A DNA stretch of 57,503 nucleotides from an uncultured Ruminococcus sp. GTDB taxonomy: Bacteria; Bacillota; Clostridia; UBA1212. A program made the position numbers and the translations under genes. The stretch is from contig CADAZX010000005.1 of assembly GCA_902792515.1 (NCBI GenBank), positions 67,012-124,514 of the forward strand, in the 5' to 3' direction. Shown here piece by piece: positions 8,496 to 18,346 of this stretch. Below the pieces are notes generated by a model. It did no database searches, was not told the origin of the DNA, and worked only from the letters and a program-made list of their open reading frames with translations. Each line of letters begins with the position of its first letter. The stretch's first letter is position 1.

Positions 8496-9227
8496 TCATT
8501 TTTTATTCCGCCCGCGGGTCCCGGCTTCGACAAGAGCCTTTAAACGGTTCTCCTTTTCGCCGAGCATCCTCGAGACCTCTTCGATCCTGTCCATAGTGGG
8601 CATATTTCCGAGAAGCGCCTTCACGTCGACAGGCTCCCCTATCGCGATCCTCAGGCGGCCGAAAAAGCCCTTGTCCTTGCGGACGTAGACAGGCCATACA
8701 GGCACGCCGCTCTGGTAGGCCATAAGCACCATGCCTGACTTTAAATTATCCAACATCGGCGACTTTTTTTCAAGTTCTTTTTTAGGGGCGCCGCTTGATT
8801 CGTCGCTTGATTCGCCGGGATCGCCGCCCTCCTCTTCAGAGCATCTTTCTCCGTTATTTTCGCGGACGACGTGGCCCTCGGGAAAAATCACGCAGAGGTC
8901 GCCTTTTTTGAGGCGGCCGGTGATCTCTTTAAAAGAGCTCATTCCGAAGTTCTCGCGGTCGATAGGGATCGTAAGAAACTGCGTGAATAGCCAGCGCCGG
9001 AACGGAGTGCTGTAGAGCTCCTTCGCGCAGACGTAGTGGTGGCGGCGGTACCAGATGCAGAGCATGAGGTACATCGGATCGACCATCGAGTTGTGGTTGC
9101 TGATCATAAGGGCGCCGCCCCTGACCTTTTTCTTCGCGTTTTCGTTCTCGTATATTTTTTTCGGCCTGAACCACAGAAGCGCGGGGCTCGCGGTCACAAG
9201 CACGAAGTCGTAAACAAAGCTGCCCAT
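8496..9227 (-). CDS. 1-acyl-glycerol-3-phosphate acyltransferase family protein (PlsC-like)
   Basis: An LPLAT-family membrane enzyme moving an acyl group to a lysophospholipid or similar acceptor. Motif I is NHNSMVD (HX4D), motif III is IFPEGHVV, and VPVWPVYV is the motif IV region. A Ser/Glu/Gly-rich insertion (EEEGGDPGESSDESSGAP) follows motif III and is unusual. The ATG at 9227 has AGGAAA upstream; the longer frame to 9290 lacks a good site. The product is 243 residues. It is adjacent to a second PlsC-like gene and two AMP ligases, giving an Aas-like set of functions spread over several genes. Confidence 0.9.
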   Translation of the reverse strand: MGSFVYDFVLVTASPALLWFRPKKIYENENAKKKVRGGALMISNHNSMVDPMYLMLCIWYRRHHYVCAKELYSTPFRRWLFTQFLTIPIDRENFGMSSFKEITGRLKKGDLCVIFPEGHVVRENNGERCSEEEGGDPGESSDESSGAPKKELEKKSPMLDNLKSGMVLMAYQSGVPVWPVYVRKDKGFFGRLRIAIGEPVDVKALLGNMPTMDRIEEVSRMLGEKENRLKALVEAGTRGRNKK

Positions 9228-9285
9228 ACGGCTTTCCTTTCTGCCTTTTAGTCTATTCGTCTTTTCGACTTTTCGCCCATCAACA

Positions 9286-9322
9286 CGCAAACGCGCTCTG
9301 AGCCGTTTTAAACGCGTTTGCG
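9286..9322. repeat. Inverted repeat between two PlsC-like genes
   Basis: CGCAAACGCG (9286-9295) and CGCGTTTGCG (9313-9322) are exact complements around a 17-base loop. No T-run follows on the minus strand, so it is more likely an mRNA-stabilising or processing hairpin than a full terminator. Confidence 0.45.
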
Positions 9323-9328
9323 GGCGTT

Positions 9329-9901
9329 TTATTTTCCGGAGTGTAATTTCCCGTCCATTGCTTCTCCGAGGCTTTTAACGGCCTCTCTGAGCTTTTCCGA
9401 GCACACGGCGAGGTTTTGGCGCTCGGGAAGATCGGGATCGTACCACTCGAAAAGGTCGAGCGGCTTTCCGACCATGACGTGCGGGCGCTTGAATACTTTA
9501 AAATAGCGGCCGTCCGTGTAGACCGGAATCACGGGAACGTTCATGGCTAGCGCGATATACGCGGCGCTCGGTTTGAATTCAAGCGGCCTCTCCTCTCCCT
9601 CGAGCGGAAGTCTTGACTCCGGGAATATCCCGAGCGCGCCGCCGTTGTCGAGAATCTCCTCGGACTTCGGCACAAATCCGAAATCCTTGGCGTCCCTGTC
9701 GACGTAAACGGCTCCGAGCATTTTCAGAAGCCTCGCGAGCCCTTTTTTCTTATAGAGCACCTCGGCGGTCTGGAACCTTACAGTCCTCCAAAAGAAAACG
9801 AACATGATCTGCACGTAGTCGAAGATCGACGTGTGGTTCGACACGATCACGACAGGCCCTTTCAGATACGCGCGCTTGCTTACTTCACACTCCCGCCTCC
9901 T
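9329..9901 (-). CDS. PlsC-type acyltransferase domain, start unclear (frame joins upstream ligase-ACP gene)
   Basis: LPLAT domain with motif I NHTSIFD (HX4D), FPESRLP as motif III and VIPVYTDGRYF after it. The first conventional start in frame is a GTG at 9850, only five codons before the HX4D histidine. The frame itself is open back to 9901, giving SKRAYLKGPVVIVSNHTS, the expected family lead-in. There is no ATG, GTG or TTG in that extra stretch, and it overlaps the last codons of the ligase-ACP gene (stop 9885-9887) in the +1 frame. Possible explanations are a fused ligase-ACP-PlsC gene broken by an indel, a programmed frameshift, or a non-canonical start such as the CTG at 9865. The C-terminus at 9329 is normal. 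Confidence 0.8.
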   Translation of the reverse strand, partial: RRRECEVSKRAYLKGPVVIVSNHTSIFDYVQIMFVFFWRTVRFQTAEVLYKKKGLARLLKMLGAVYVDRDAKDFGFVPKSEEILDNGGALGIFPESRLPLEGEERPLEFKPSAAYIALAMNVPVIPVYTDGRYFKVFKRPHVMVGKPLDLFEWYDPDLPERQNLAVCSEKLREAVKSLGEAMDGKLHSGK

Positions 9902-11924
9902 TCAGATACTTCGCGAACCCCTCGGCCGTCGTTATGCCCTCACCGTCTCGCCCCGCGGGGAAGCCCGCCCCGAACTCTCTCTCAAGGTCGGAAACGAGCT
10001 GAAAATAGTCGAGCGACGTGCCGCTCAGATCCCGAAAAAAGTCGCTGTCCGGCCTGACTTCGGACGGTTCGGCGCCTGTCGCCGCGCACATGAGCTCAAT
10101 TACTTTTACGGTCAGCGCGTCGCTAACGGCGTCCGCTTCACCGTTTCCGCCGGCGTCTCCGTCCGTGCCTTCAGGTCCTCCGGCTACTGAATTCCCGGAA
10201 TATTTCCCGGAATATTTCCCGGAAATGTCGGTTATCGCGCCCTCCTCGAGAAGCCTTCTTATTTTCGTGCGTGACACCTTGAAGTCGCCGTCCGCGATAA
10301 GCTTTAGGTCGGTAATCACGATATCCGAAAGCCTTCCGCGAAGGTTCGACGCTCCTGCGGCATTTGCGAGCCTCTCTTTAAGCGCCGCGGCTTCACCCGG
10401 AGGAGCAAACCTTTTGACCTCCGCTACGAGGACCGCGCCGGCGCCCTTTTTGACAAGGCAGACGCTTTCGGCGCCGGCGTCCTTAAACACCTTTTCCGCC
10501 TCGTCCGGGTTTATGTTTTCGCCGTCAGAGAGAACGATGAGGTCGTCGCTCCTGCCGAGGATGGTGTAATAGCCGTCCTCCTCGGACGCGAGGTCGCAGG
10601 TCGCGAAAAAGCCGGCGGTCTCGTGCTTTCTGCCGTTTTCGATAATGTATTTGGCGTTGACTTTGCCTTTAACCGACAGCATTCCGTTTCCGTCGAGCGA
10701 AAACTCAACGCCGCCGAGCGGCCGGCCGACCGCGCCTTTAATTATATCTCCGACGCGGTTCCTTAGCTCGACGCTCGTTATTCCCGTCTCGGTCATGCCG
10801 TAGCCGTTCACGAGCCTGTAGCCGATAAGGTTGAAGAACCGGAGCACCTCGCGCGGGACCGGTCCGCCGCCGCTTATCATAAAGCTGATGCTCTCACCGA
10901 ACATCCCCCTTCTGATCTCCCTGAATGCCGCCCTTGAGAAAGCGTTTCCGAGCACGTTTCCGACTGCCGGCAGCGAGTAGATCTTTTCCGCGATTTTCAT
11001 TCCCTTTTCGAACTTCGCGACGGTCGCGGGGCCTCTCGCCCGTATCTTTTTCATCGCCGCGCCGTAGACCTTTTCCCAGAAAAGCGGAACGGCGAAAATG
11101 TGCGTCACGTGCCTGCGCCTCACGGTCTGCGTGACGGTGTCGGAAGCGAGGTCGTTAAGCAGCACGAACGTTCTCGAGTAGAACGCGAACCAGATGTAAA
11201 CGGCCACGAGACCGAAAATGTGGTAAAACGGCAGGAACGTCAGGTGCTTGAGCTCGCCCCTGTAGTGCCTGGCGAGAAGTTTGTTCTTTTTGATGATCTC
11301 AAACGAGTATTTTATCTGGCAGTAGAGCTGCTCGGCGCCGTAAGCGCAAATCTTTACGCCGGAAGTCGTTCCCGAAGTCATCAGGAGTATCTCGCCTCCG
11401 CATTCGCGAAGGTCCGGCGAAGGGAGCTCTGAAAGGCTTGACGCCTCCTCAAAAATCTCCCGCGCCTCGAAAGCCTCGATCCCGCACACCGTTCCGTCAT
11501 TGCCGGCACTGTCGGCGACGACTGCCTTAACACCGCACATTTCGCACGCGCTTCTTAGCGTCTCTTCCGGGACCGTAAGGTTCATAAGGAGCGGACGCCT
11601 GCCGCAGAGGATAACTGCCCAGAACATCTCGATCCAGAGAAGGCTGTTCTCCATGTGGATGCCCACTGGCGCGTCTGCGGGGATGACGCCGAGTTTCCGG
11701 CGCAGCACCGAAGATATCCTCAGAATGTCGTTTTTTGCCTCGTTGTAGGTCGTTTTTTCGACTTTTAGGCCCCTCATCCGCTCAATAAGAATATTCTCCC
11801 CTTCGGAAAACATCAGCTCAAAAAGAGAGCCGAAGTCCTTTTCCATAGAGGAGAACCGCGCGAGCTTGCTTGCGACATATTCGTTTACGGAACGGGCGCC
11901 GCCGAGGTTTTTGATCTTCATCAT
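9885..11924 (-). CDS. AMP-dependent acyl ligase fused to an acyl carrier domain
   Basis: 679 residues. Residues 1-560 or so form an adenylating domain: MTSGTTSGVKICAYG (P-loop), GYGMTETGI, CDLASEEDGYYTILGR followed by SDDLIVLSDGENINP, and SRTKIRRL with the C-terminal Lys. A low-complexity linker (SGKYSGKYSGNS, Gly/Asp-rich) leads to an ACP domain with the phosphopantetheine site DLSGTSLDYFQL. The architecture suggests that the ligase loads its own carrier. The next frame downstream is a PlsC domain overlapping its end, so together they resemble E. coli Aas (acyl-ACP synthetase plus lysophospholipid acyltransferase) with the domains in reverse order and an ACP added. It starts 34 bases after folD. 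Confidence 0.9.
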   Translation of the reverse strand: MMKIKNLGGARSVNEYVASKLARFSSMEKDFGSLFELMFSEGENILIERMRGLKVEKTTYNEAKNDILRISSVLRRKLGVIPADAPVGIHMENSLLWIEMFWAVILCGRRPLLMNLTVPEETLRSACEMCGVKAVVADSAGNDGTVCGIEAFEAREIFEEASSLSELPSPDLRECGGEILLMTSGTTSGVKICAYGAEQLYCQIKYSFEIIKKNKLLARHYRGELKHLTFLPFYHIFGLVAVYIWFAFYSRTFVLLNDLASDTVTQTVRRRHVTHIFAVPLFWEKVYGAAMKKIRARGPATVAKFEKGMKIAEKIYSLPAVGNVLGNAFSRAAFREIRRGMFGESISFMISGGGPVPREVLRFFNLIGYRLVNGYGMTETGITSVELRNRVGDIIKGAVGRPLGGVEFSLDGNGMLSVKGKVNAKYIIENGRKHETAGFFATCDLASEEDGYYTILGRSDDLIVLSDGENINPDEAEKVFKDAGAESVCLVKKGAGAVLVAEVKRFAPPGEAAALKERLANAAGASNLRGRLSDIVITDLKLIADGDFKVSRTKIRRLLEEGAITDISGKYSGKYSGNSVAGGPEGTDGDAGGNGEADAVSDALTVKVIELMCAATGAEPSEVRPDSDFFRDLSGTSLDYFQLVSDLEREFGAGFPAGRDGEGITTAEGFAKYLKEAGV
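10191..10226. repeat. Three tandem TTCCCGGAA-type palindromes inside the ligase-ACP linker
   Basis: Three copies of (T)TTCCCGGAA(A) at about 10191, 10203 and 10214, 11-12 bases apart, encode the repeated SGKYSGKYSG linker. The same short palindrome recurs at other places in the window. Confidence 0.7.
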
Positions 11925-11958
11925 TTAGTTCCGATCTGATTTAATTTTCCGGGGCTTG

Positions 11959-12882
11959 TCAGCGCCCGGCATTCTTTTCGAAAATGCTCTCCGCCGCGTA
12001 AAGCGTGTTCTTGAGAAGCATCGTGATCGTCATGGGGCCGACGCCGCCGGGAACGGGCGTTATCGCGCCGCAGACAGGGTAAACCGAGTCGAAGTCGCAG
12101 TCGCCGCAGAGCTTTCCGTTTTCGTCGCGGTTCATTCCCACGTCGATAACCACCGCGCCGGGTTTGATATACGAGGCGTCGATCATTTTCGCCCTGCCCA
12201 CAGCGGCGACGAGAATGTCGGCGTTTCGTGCGATTTCCTTAAGATTCACCGTTTTGGAGTGGGCAGTCGTGACCGTACCGTCGGCGGCGAGAAGAAGCGC
12301 CGAAACAGGCTTTCCGACAATGTTGCTCCGCCCTATGACAAGGCAGTTCTTTCCGCGGACTGAAGTTCCGGTCGCGGCGATAAGCTCCATAATGCCGGCG
12401 GGTGTACACGGGAGAAAACCCGGCTCGCCTATCGAGAGCTTGCCGACGTTCACCGGGTGGAAGCAGTCGACGTCCTTGTCGGGCGAGATCTCGTTGATGA
12501 TTTTCTTTTCGTCAAGGCCGCGCGGAAGAGGCAGCTGGACAAGGATTCCGTCGACGTTCGCGTCCGCGTTAAGCCTTCTCACTAGCGACAGGAGCTCGTC
12601 CTCTGAAACGTCAGCGGGAAGCGCGAACTCGAGCGACGTGAAGCCGACCTCTTCGCAGGCGTTTTTCTTGTTTCGCACGTAAATCCTGGAAGCGGGGTCG
12701 TCGCCGGCAATGATTACCGCAAGCGCGGGTTTTCTGCCGGATTTAAGCTCAAATCCGGCCGCCTCTTTTCGCACCTCAGCCCTTATCCTCGCGGAAACGG
12801 CCTTCCCGCTTATAATCTTATTCGAAAACTCGGGATTTCCGGTCTCCTCAGCCGCCCGCGCGTTTTTGATAACGTCAGTCAT
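11959..12882 (-). CDS. folD: Bifunctional methylenetetrahydrofolate dehydrogenase / cyclohydrolase
   Basis: Interconverts 5,10-methylene-THF, methenyl-THF and 10-formyl-THF using NADP. The catalytic Lys is in [16 protein letters not shown], the cyclohydrolase loop is [11 protein letters not shown], the cofactor site is [13 protein letters not shown], and [11 protein letters not shown] near the end is the second family signature. The length of 307 is slightly over the usual 285 because of an N-terminal extension ([15 protein letters not shown]). It starts 2 bases after the ftsK stop, so the two are certainly in one transcript. This is a housekeeping one-carbon enzyme with no visible regulatory site of its own. 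Confidence 0.96.
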   Translation of the reverse strand: MTDVIKNARAAEETGNPEFSNKIISGKAVSARIRAEVRKEAAGFELKSGRKPALAVIIAGDDPASRIYVRNKKNACEEVGFTSLEFALPADVSEDELLSLVRRLNADANVDGILVQLPLPRGLDEKKIINEISPDKDVDCFHPVNVGKLSIGEPGFLPCTPAGIMELIAATGTSVRGKNCLVIGRSNIVGKPVSALLLAADGTVTTAHSKTVNLKEIARNADILVAAVGRAKMIDASYIKPGAVVIDVGMNRDENGKLCGDCDFDSVYPVCGAITPVPGGVGPMTITMLLKNTLYAAESIFEKNAGR

Positions 12883-12884
12883 TT

Positions 12885-15848
12885 TCAGCCTCTTCTTATA
12901 ACTTTTCCCGGCTTTCCGCCGACCGATCTCTCGACGTACCCGTCGTCGACGAGCTTGTCGAAGTAGTTGGCGGCCTTGTTGTAGCCGATGTTGAACTGTC
13001 TTTGGATCTTGGAGATCGAGACGTCGTCGCGCGACACAACGAAGTCCACGACCTGCTTGTAGATGTCCTGCGTCTCCGCCTTCGTGCCGCCCTGCTGCTG
13101 TCCCGCGGCACCGGCACCCTGATCCTCGGCGTTGTCTATCGCCTCGACAATACTGTCGTCGTAGTTGCCACCAGCGGTGTTGCTCTTGATGAAATTGACA
13201 ACCGCCTCGACGGAATCCGAGTCGGTAAAGCCGTTCTGGATTCTCAGCGTCTTGCCCTCCGCGGGCGCGAAGATCATGTCGCCCTTTCCGAGCAGCTTTT
13301 CGCCGCCGGTAGCGTTCAGAATGATCTGGGAGTTGACCTGGTCGGCGACCTTGAGGCAGATCCTAGAAGGAATGTTAGCTTTGATAAGACCCGTGACAAC
13401 GTCTCTCGAAGGACGCTGTGTGGCGACGATAAGATGCATTCCGCACGCGCGCGCTTTCTGAGCGATCCTGTTGATCGCGAACTCTACCGATTTTCCGGCG
13501 ACCATCATAAGGTCCGCGAGCTCGTCGATGAAAATGAGTATCTTGGGCATCGTCTTCCAGCCCTTGCGGACAGCCAGCGCGTTGTAGTCGGTAATGTCCT
13601 TCACGTTCCTCTCGGCGAAATACGCGTACCTTCTGTCCATCTCGACGGTCGCCCACGCGAGCGCGGAAGCGGCTTTTTTCGGGTCGGTGACAACAGGCAG
13701 GAGAAGGTGCGGAAGTCCGTCGTAGCGCAGGAACTCTACGCTCTTCGGGTCGATAAGGATGAACCTGACCTCGTCGGGCGACGCCTTGAACAGAATGCTC
13801 ATGATCATACCGTTCGTGCAGACGCTCTTGCCCGAGCCTGTCGTGCCGCCTATAAGAAGGTGCGGCATTTTTTCGATGTCCGTAACGACCGGGTTGCCGA
13901 GAATATCCTTGCCCAACGACGCCGCGACCTTTGAGGTCGAGCGCTTGAAAACGTCGGACGCGATGATCTCTCTCAGGAATACGGTCGAACGCGCCTTGTT
14001 CGGCACCTCGATTCCAACCGCGCTCTTTCCGGGAATCGGAGCCTCGATCCTGACCGTCTCAGCCGCGAGGTAAAACGCGATCTCGTCGGAAAGCTCTTTT
14101 ATGCGGTTCATTCTGATGCCGACCTTGGGAACTATCTCGTAGCGCGTAACGGTCGGTCCAACGTAGTAGTTGGTGCACGTCGCCTCCACGCCGTAATTTT
14201 TGAGCGTCGCGATAAGCTTCTCCTTGGTGGCGCTGCACTCAGCGAGGCTCGCGTTGTAAGCGGCCGTCTTGGACGCGCCGTCGTATTTGAGCAGGTCTAT
14301 CGAAGGCAGAACGTAGTTCTTGTAGGTGTCGTTGTTGAGGACGGGAAGGTCGTTCGCACCGAAGCGCGACTGCTTCTTATCGTCCTGCGTCTTGTCCGTG
14401 TTATCGGGCTTATTGACAGCCGTGCCGGCGCCTGAAGCGTCTTCCTGCGCGTCATCCGTGTCACCGGTTCCTCCGGTCCGGCTGTCATTAACTTCGCCGG
14501 CGTTAAGTGTGTCTGCGTTGCCTCCGCGTGAGCGCGAAGAGGCCGTAGAGGCAGTGCCGTCTTGGGCGTCATCGGTGCCAAAAGTTCTTCCTACCGGAGA
14601 TGAAACAGGGTCGCCGAAAGCGTTTCTCTTTCCCGAAGCATCAGCGAAGTCGATTCCCGCAAAGGAAGTCTGACCGGAGCCGTCTCCCGTTCCCTGCGCG
14701 TTTCCTTCGCCCGCGGTGGCGTCCTCACCGCTTACGGAAGAGCCGCCCGGGAAATACTCCCCGACGTCAGGGAAATCGGCGCCGTCAAAAACGAAGTCGA
14801 CCTTTCCGCGGTAGTCTGTATCCACCGGAGTCCCCTCGGAGCCGAAAACGTCGCTGCTCGAGGGCGTGCTGTTTTCGATGTCGTCCTCGTCAAAAACAAA
14901 CCTGCCGACTTCTTCTTTTTTAGTGAAAAATTCGTCTGTATAGTGCTCTTTGGGCTTGTTTTCGTCGTCTTCCGTACTCTTTCCGTCTTCGGTGGGCTTA
15001 ATCTCGATGCCTGAAACAGGTGCGGTTTTCTGGTCTCCCGGCACCGAAACGACCTTGATTTGGTCGGTATTCTCCTGCCTTTTTCTGTCGCGGCCGAAAA
15101 GCTTTCTGAAACCGTTTCCGACAGACGTGCCGACCTTAGACGTGACGTCGCCGACCTTCGTGAAGAAAGGCAGCAGCGAGAACTTGAAAAGAAGCATCGC
15201 GAAAATAAGAGTCAGCGGGATGAGCACAACGAGTGCGCCGACCTTCGAGATCGTCGCGAGAAGAGCCGTAGCGACGCCGCCCGCAATGAGTCCGCCTCCG
15301 AACGGGCTGACCTCATGAGATTTCCACAGCGACAAAAACACAGGCAGGAATTTATAATTCTGTCCGTACTCCGCGACGTAGCTGTCGAAGCAGTTGGAGA
15401 GCGAGTGGAAAAGCGCCGTCAAAAACAGGAAGAAGAATATCATGGTCGCGGTAGTGCGTCCCGTAAACGTCTGCGACTGAGTGCCCCTGAGTATCGAAAA
15501 CGACAGCACGAGCACCGCGATCAGCAGAAGGATCGTGCCGACAAGCCCGAAAACACCGTAAAGAACGTCCCTCACAAACGAGCCGACGATTCCGGCCTTC
15601 CCGAGCATGCACACGACGACGAAAATGCAGACCGAGACCATCACGATTGCGGTGATCTCGCGCGTGTTCGCGCTTCTGTGCTTAACGGTAACGAGAGCGT
15701 CCTTCTTCTCTTCCTTCGCGCCCTTCTTCTTTTCGGCCTGCCTGTCCTGGGAAGCCCTCTTTGAGGTGTCGGCCGCCCTCGCGGTCTTCTTGCTTCCCGA
15801 AGAAGATGATTTTGTATTCGATTTGGATTTGTTCCTGTCAGTCGCCAT
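12885..15848 (-). CDS. ftsK: DNA translocase FtsK/SpoIIIE
   Basis: An ATP-driven DNA pump at the division septum. The N-terminus is Lys/Ser-rich and basic, then about four membrane helices between residues 65 and 230, then an acidic Gly/Ser/Thr-rich linker of about 270 residues (to about 500). The motor follows: the alpha/beta domain with Walker [13 protein letters not shown], Walker [13 protein letters not shown], and [19 protein letters not shown]. The last 65 residues are the winged-helix gamma domain that reads KOPS/SRS sites ([20 protein letters not shown]). At 987 residues it is longer than SpoIIIE because of the linker. AAGGGA precedes the start at 15848. It heads a transcript that continues into folD. 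Confidence 0.95.
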   Translation of the reverse strand: MATDRNKSKSNTKSSSSGSKKTARAADTSKRASQDRQAEKKKGAKEEKKDALVTVKHRSANTREITAIVMVSVCIFVVVCMLGKAGIVGSFVRDVLYGVFGLVGTILLLIAVLVLSFSILRGTQSQTFTGRTTATMIFFFLFLTALFHSLSNCFDSYVAEYGQNYKFLPVFLSLWKSHEVSPFGGGLIAGGVATALLATISKVGALVVLIPLTLIFAMLLFKFSLLPFFTKVGDVTSKVGTSVGNGFRKLFGRDRKRQENTDQIKVVSVPGDQKTAPVSGIEIKPTEDGKSTEDDENKPKEHYTDEFFTKKEEVGRFVFDEDDIENSTPSSSDVFGSEGTPVDTDYRGKVDFVFDGADFPDVGEYFPGGSSVSGEDATAGEGNAQGTGDGSGQTSFAGIDFADASGKRNAFGDPVSSPVGRTFGTDDAQDGTASTASSRSRGGNADTLNAGEVNDSRTGGTGDTDDAQEDASGAGTAVNKPDNTDKTQDDKKQSRFGANDLPVLNNDTYKNYVLPSIDLLKYDGASKTAAYNASLAECSATKEKLIATLKNYGVEATCTNYYVGPTVTRYEIVPKVGIRMNRIKELSDEIAFYLAAETVRIEAPIPGKSAVGIEVPNKARSTVFLREIIASDVFKRSTSKVAASLGKDILGNPVVTDIEKMPHLLIGGTTGSGKSVCTNGMIMSILFKASPDEVRFILIDPKSVEFLRYDGLPHLLLPVVTDPKKAASALAWATVEMDRRYAYFAERNVKDITDYNALAVRKGWKTMPKILIFIDELADLMMVAGKSVEFAINRIAQKARACGMHLIVATQRPSRDVVTGLIKANIPSRICLKVADQVNSQIILNATGGEKLLGKGDMIFAPAEGKTLRIQNGFTDSDSVEAVVNFIKSNTAGGNYDDSIVEAIDNAEDQGAGAAGQQQGGTKAETQDIYKQVVDFVVSRDDVSISKIQRQFNIGYNKAANYFDKLVDDGYVERSVGGKPGKVIRRG

Positions 15849-15882
15849 ATCTGTCCCTTTTATCTTTTGTTTTTGTCAGGCG

Positions 15883-15945
15883 TTTCCCGGAAGCGCGTCC
15901 GGTCCGCCAAAAGTCTGTTATTTCCCGGAAAATTTCCGGAAAAAC
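15883..15945. repeat. Short intergenic palindromes upstream of ftsK
   Basis: The 128-base gap between ftsK and the foldase-like gene holds TTTCCCGGAA at 15883 and 15921 and TTTCCGGAAA at 15933, plus a GCGC-alternating stretch at about 15953-15967. They may be protein-binding sites or simple hairpins; no clear -10/-35 pair was found here. Confidence 0.5.
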
Positions 15946-15976
15946 TATTTATGCGCATGCGCGCGCAACATAAAAA

Positions 15977-17074
15977 TCAAATGAAAAAGCCTTCGATCGC
16001 AGCCTCCGCGTCACGCAAAAGCGGCGTCACGTATTTTTCGGTCTCGGACTTCGCGTACGCGTCGCGGATAGCGTCGGCAACGCTCTCTTCAAAAGCATCG
16101 CCCTCCGGAACGCCGGCCTCGAGACAGTAGAGCACGTAAAACCCGCCCGTTCCCTCGATAACGTACTTTCCGTCAGCCTCGTACTCCCCGCCGTCGAAAA
16201 ACGACGTAAGCGCGCCGTCTCCCGCAACCGAAGAGTCAACGCCGGACCGGTCGTAGAAAAACACCGCGTCCTCTGACTTTCCGTCGCTCTCCGAGTACTC
16301 CTCAACGAAGGCCATCATATCCTCAGCCGAAGTAACTCCGGAAAGAGCTTCCTCGATCCACTTTTTAAAAGCGGCCGCATCTCTTATTTTACCCTGAACA
16401 TCCGCCGGCTTAAAGTACGCGTACATAAAAACAGCCGAAAAAAACGAATCGCGGTGTTCTTCAACGTACTTTTTGACCGCCCCGGGGCCCGCGTCGGCAC
16501 CTTCGGCGAGTTTTTCGGCAAGCAGCTCGGTACGCTTCAGCATCGCCGCGAACGTCACGTACTCCTCGCCCGTAACTCCGTAAGTCTTTTTCGCAAACTC
16601 CGCGACGGTTCCGCCGTATCCGGAAGAAGCGTAAGCCTCCGAAAACTCTTCGAGAGCGTTTTCGTAAGCCTTTTTAACCTCAGGGTCGTCTTCGCCTACG
16701 CCCTTTTTTTCGCACATCGATATCTCGGCCGCAAGTCCGGCGGCGGCGCGAAGAGCTGTCGTCTTAACGTTCTCCCCTGTTGACTCTCCGCTTTCGTCTT
16801 GTGTTTTTCCCGAAAATCTCGAGAGCAGAGCGTCGTCCTCGCCCGAAGCGTTTTCGATCAGGAACAAAAACCTCTCGTAGCAGAACTCGTAAACGGGCGT
16901 GCCGTCGGAAAGCGAAAACATGACCGTTTTATCGTCCCGGACAGGGTTTTCGGCCGTCGGCGACGGGTCGTTTTTGCCGCCGGCGCAACCCTGAAGCACC
17001 GCCGGCGCAAGAACCGCGGCCGCGAGAAGCAGCGTGAGCGCGGCCGCGAACATTATATTTTTCTTAGTACGCAT
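15977..17074 (-). CDS. Lipoprotein resembling PrsA/SurA-type foldases
   Basis: 365 residues. The N-terminus MRTKKNIMFAAALTLLLAAA is a signal peptide and VLQGC with Cys30 is a lipobox, so the protein should be anchored on the outer face of the membrane. The helical body, with stretches such as EISMCEKKGV, KAYENALEEFSEAY and AVKKYVEEHRDSFFSAVFMYAYFKP, looks like the chaperone domain of peptidyl-prolyl isomerase lipoproteins. No clear parvulin catalytic domain is visible, so enzymatic activity is doubtful. It starts 26 bases after the deacetylase gene and probably shares its transcript, fitting an envelope protein role. Confidence 0.75.
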   Translation of the reverse strand: MRTKKNIMFAAALTLLLAAAVLAPAVLQGCAGGKNDPSPTAENPVRDDKTVMFSLSDGTPVYEFCYERFLFLIENASGEDDALLSRFSGKTQDESGESTGENVKTTALRAAAGLAAEISMCEKKGVGEDDPEVKKAYENALEEFSEAYASSGYGGTVAEFAKKTYGVTGEEYVTFAAMLKRTELLAEKLAEGADAGPGAVKKYVEEHRDSFFSAVFMYAYFKPADVQGKIRDAAAFKKWIEEALSGVTSAEDMMAFVEEYSESDGKSEDAVFFYDRSGVDSSVAGDGALTSFFDGGEYEADGKYVIEGTGGFYVLYCLEAGVPEGDAFEESVADAIRDAYAKSETEKYVTPLLRDAEAAIEGFFI

Positions 17075-17100
17075 TGGCGCTCACCGTCCTTTTTTGCCGC

Positions 17101-18330
17101 TTAAGGCAGCACGAACTCGAAGCCCTGAGACCTCGCGTAGTCTATAAACCACGGCAGATTCGCGGTCGTAAGCTCGGACGTGGTATGGAGATAGAGAATG
17201 CATCCGGGGAAAACCGCCCCCTTGAGGATCTCCTTTCCCTCCTCGAGCGAAGGCTCTCTCGACGCGTCGTAATCCATATACGCGAACGTCCAGAAAACCG
17301 TTTTGTACCCGAGATACTCGGCAAGCACTATGTCGCGCTTCGACGTGGAACCGGACGGCGCCCTGAAATACACGAGGTTGTACGAATACCCGAGCTTCGC
17401 GTCAAGTCTCCGCTTGAAATTGTTCATCTCTCTCACAAACGTCTCGCGCGTCTCGAACGGCAGCTTGATGTGCCTGTCGCCGTGCGAACCGATAATGTGA
17501 CCGTCGCTTACTATCCTGGGCACGAACCTCCCCGCGGACGACCACACGAACTCGCCGGTCAGGAAGAAAATCGCCTTCACGTTTTTCTCTTTCAGCGTGT
17601 TCAGGACCTTGTCCATCGTTCCGGCGTCGTACCCGGACGTGAACGTCAGGCAGATTTTCTTTTCGGTAGTCGTAGGAAGTCTGTCGAACGAATGGTGCTG
17701 CCTGATGAACCCGAGCGATTCCTGCCCGCGGTCCCAGATCGCAACAGTCTGTCCGTTCTTATATACGAACCTTCCGCACGACCACTCCCTCGTGTTAGGG
17801 TTGGTGTCGGCGAAAAACTCGCTCGATAGTCCGTTCAACACCGAAAAATCAAATTCATTCGGTTCAATGATCTGCGCGCCTCCGCCCGGAACAGCCGTTC
17901 TCAAAGTGCCCGGAACAGGCGTCGGAGTCGACGTAGGCTTAGGAGTGGGGGTTGGAGTCGGCGTAGGTGTAGGCGTGGGCGTAGGGGTTGGCGTGGGGGT
18001 TGGCGTCGGTGTAGGCGTAGGTGTAGGTGTGGGTGTTGGCGTAGGCGTGGGTGTAGGGGTTGGCGTAGGCGTAGGCGTAGGAGTAGGAGTAGGTGTTTCC
18101 GTAGGCGCCGGAGTCAACTCGACAAAAGGCGTAACGTCCGCGTCCGGATCATCCGTTTTCGCCGCAAGCACGTCGCCTAACTGCCTTCCCGGCTCGGTCT
18201 CCCTTCCCGTAGCCTCCGCCGTGTCCGCTTTAAAAGTCCCTGAAACGATCATAAAAACGACAAGGGCAACGGCAGCCGCCGCCCCTGTAGCAGACAGTAT
18301 CGATTTAATTCTGTCAACGACTTTTCCCAT
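17101..18330 (-). CDS. PdaA-like polysaccharide deacetylase paralogue, catalytic Asp missing
   Basis: 409 residues: an N-terminal membrane anchor (about 14-31), a Thr-Pro repeat linker of about 60 residues, and a NodB-homology domain. The family's first motif normally reads TFD(D/N)G; here it is [10 protein letters not shown], so the catalytic Asp is Thr. The metal-binding His pair (IGSHGDRH), the FRAPSGS motif and ILYLHTTS are kept. It may be an inactive, substrate-binding version or use altered chemistry. The related gene at 19635 keeps the Asp. The ATG at 18330 has GGGGGAG 5 bases upstream; the preceding gene stops 17 bases before it. The expected substrate is cell-wall peptidoglycan or another surface glycan. 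Confidence 0.88.
   Translation of the reverse strand: MGKVVDRIKSILSATGAAAAVALVVFMIVSGTFKADTAEATGRETEPGRQLGDVLAAKTDDPDADVTPFVELTPAPTETPTPTPTPTPTPTPTPTPTPTPTPTPTPTPTPTPTPTPTPTPTPTPTPTPTPKPTSTPTPVPGTLRTAVPGGGAQIIEPNEFDFSVLNGLSSEFFADTNPNTREWSCGRFVYKNGQTVAIWDRGQESLGFIRQHHSFDRLPTTTEKKICLTFTSGYDAGTMDKVLNTLKEKNVKAIFFLTGEFVWSSAGRFVPRIVSDGHIIGSHGDRHIKLPFETRETFVREMNNFKRRLDAKLGYSYNLVYFRAPSGSTSKRDIVLAEYLGYKTVFWTFAYMDYDASREPSLEEGKEILKGAVFPGCILYLHTTSELTTANLPWFIDYARSQGFEFVLP
17935..18105. repeat. Thr-Pro minisatellite in the deacetylase linker
   Basis: About 28 hexanucleotide units (plus strand GGCGTA, GGTGTA, GGGGTT and similar) encode a run of Thr-Pro on the minus strand. Third positions vary, so the repeat is kept mainly at protein level. 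A shorter version lies at about 20468-20535 in the second deacetylase. Confidence 0.9.
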
Positions 18331-18346
18331 GAAACTCCCCCTGCGC

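Noticed and set aside
17935..18105. Possible CRISPR array
   Set aside because: The repeats are contiguous hexamers in a coding region, without spacers.
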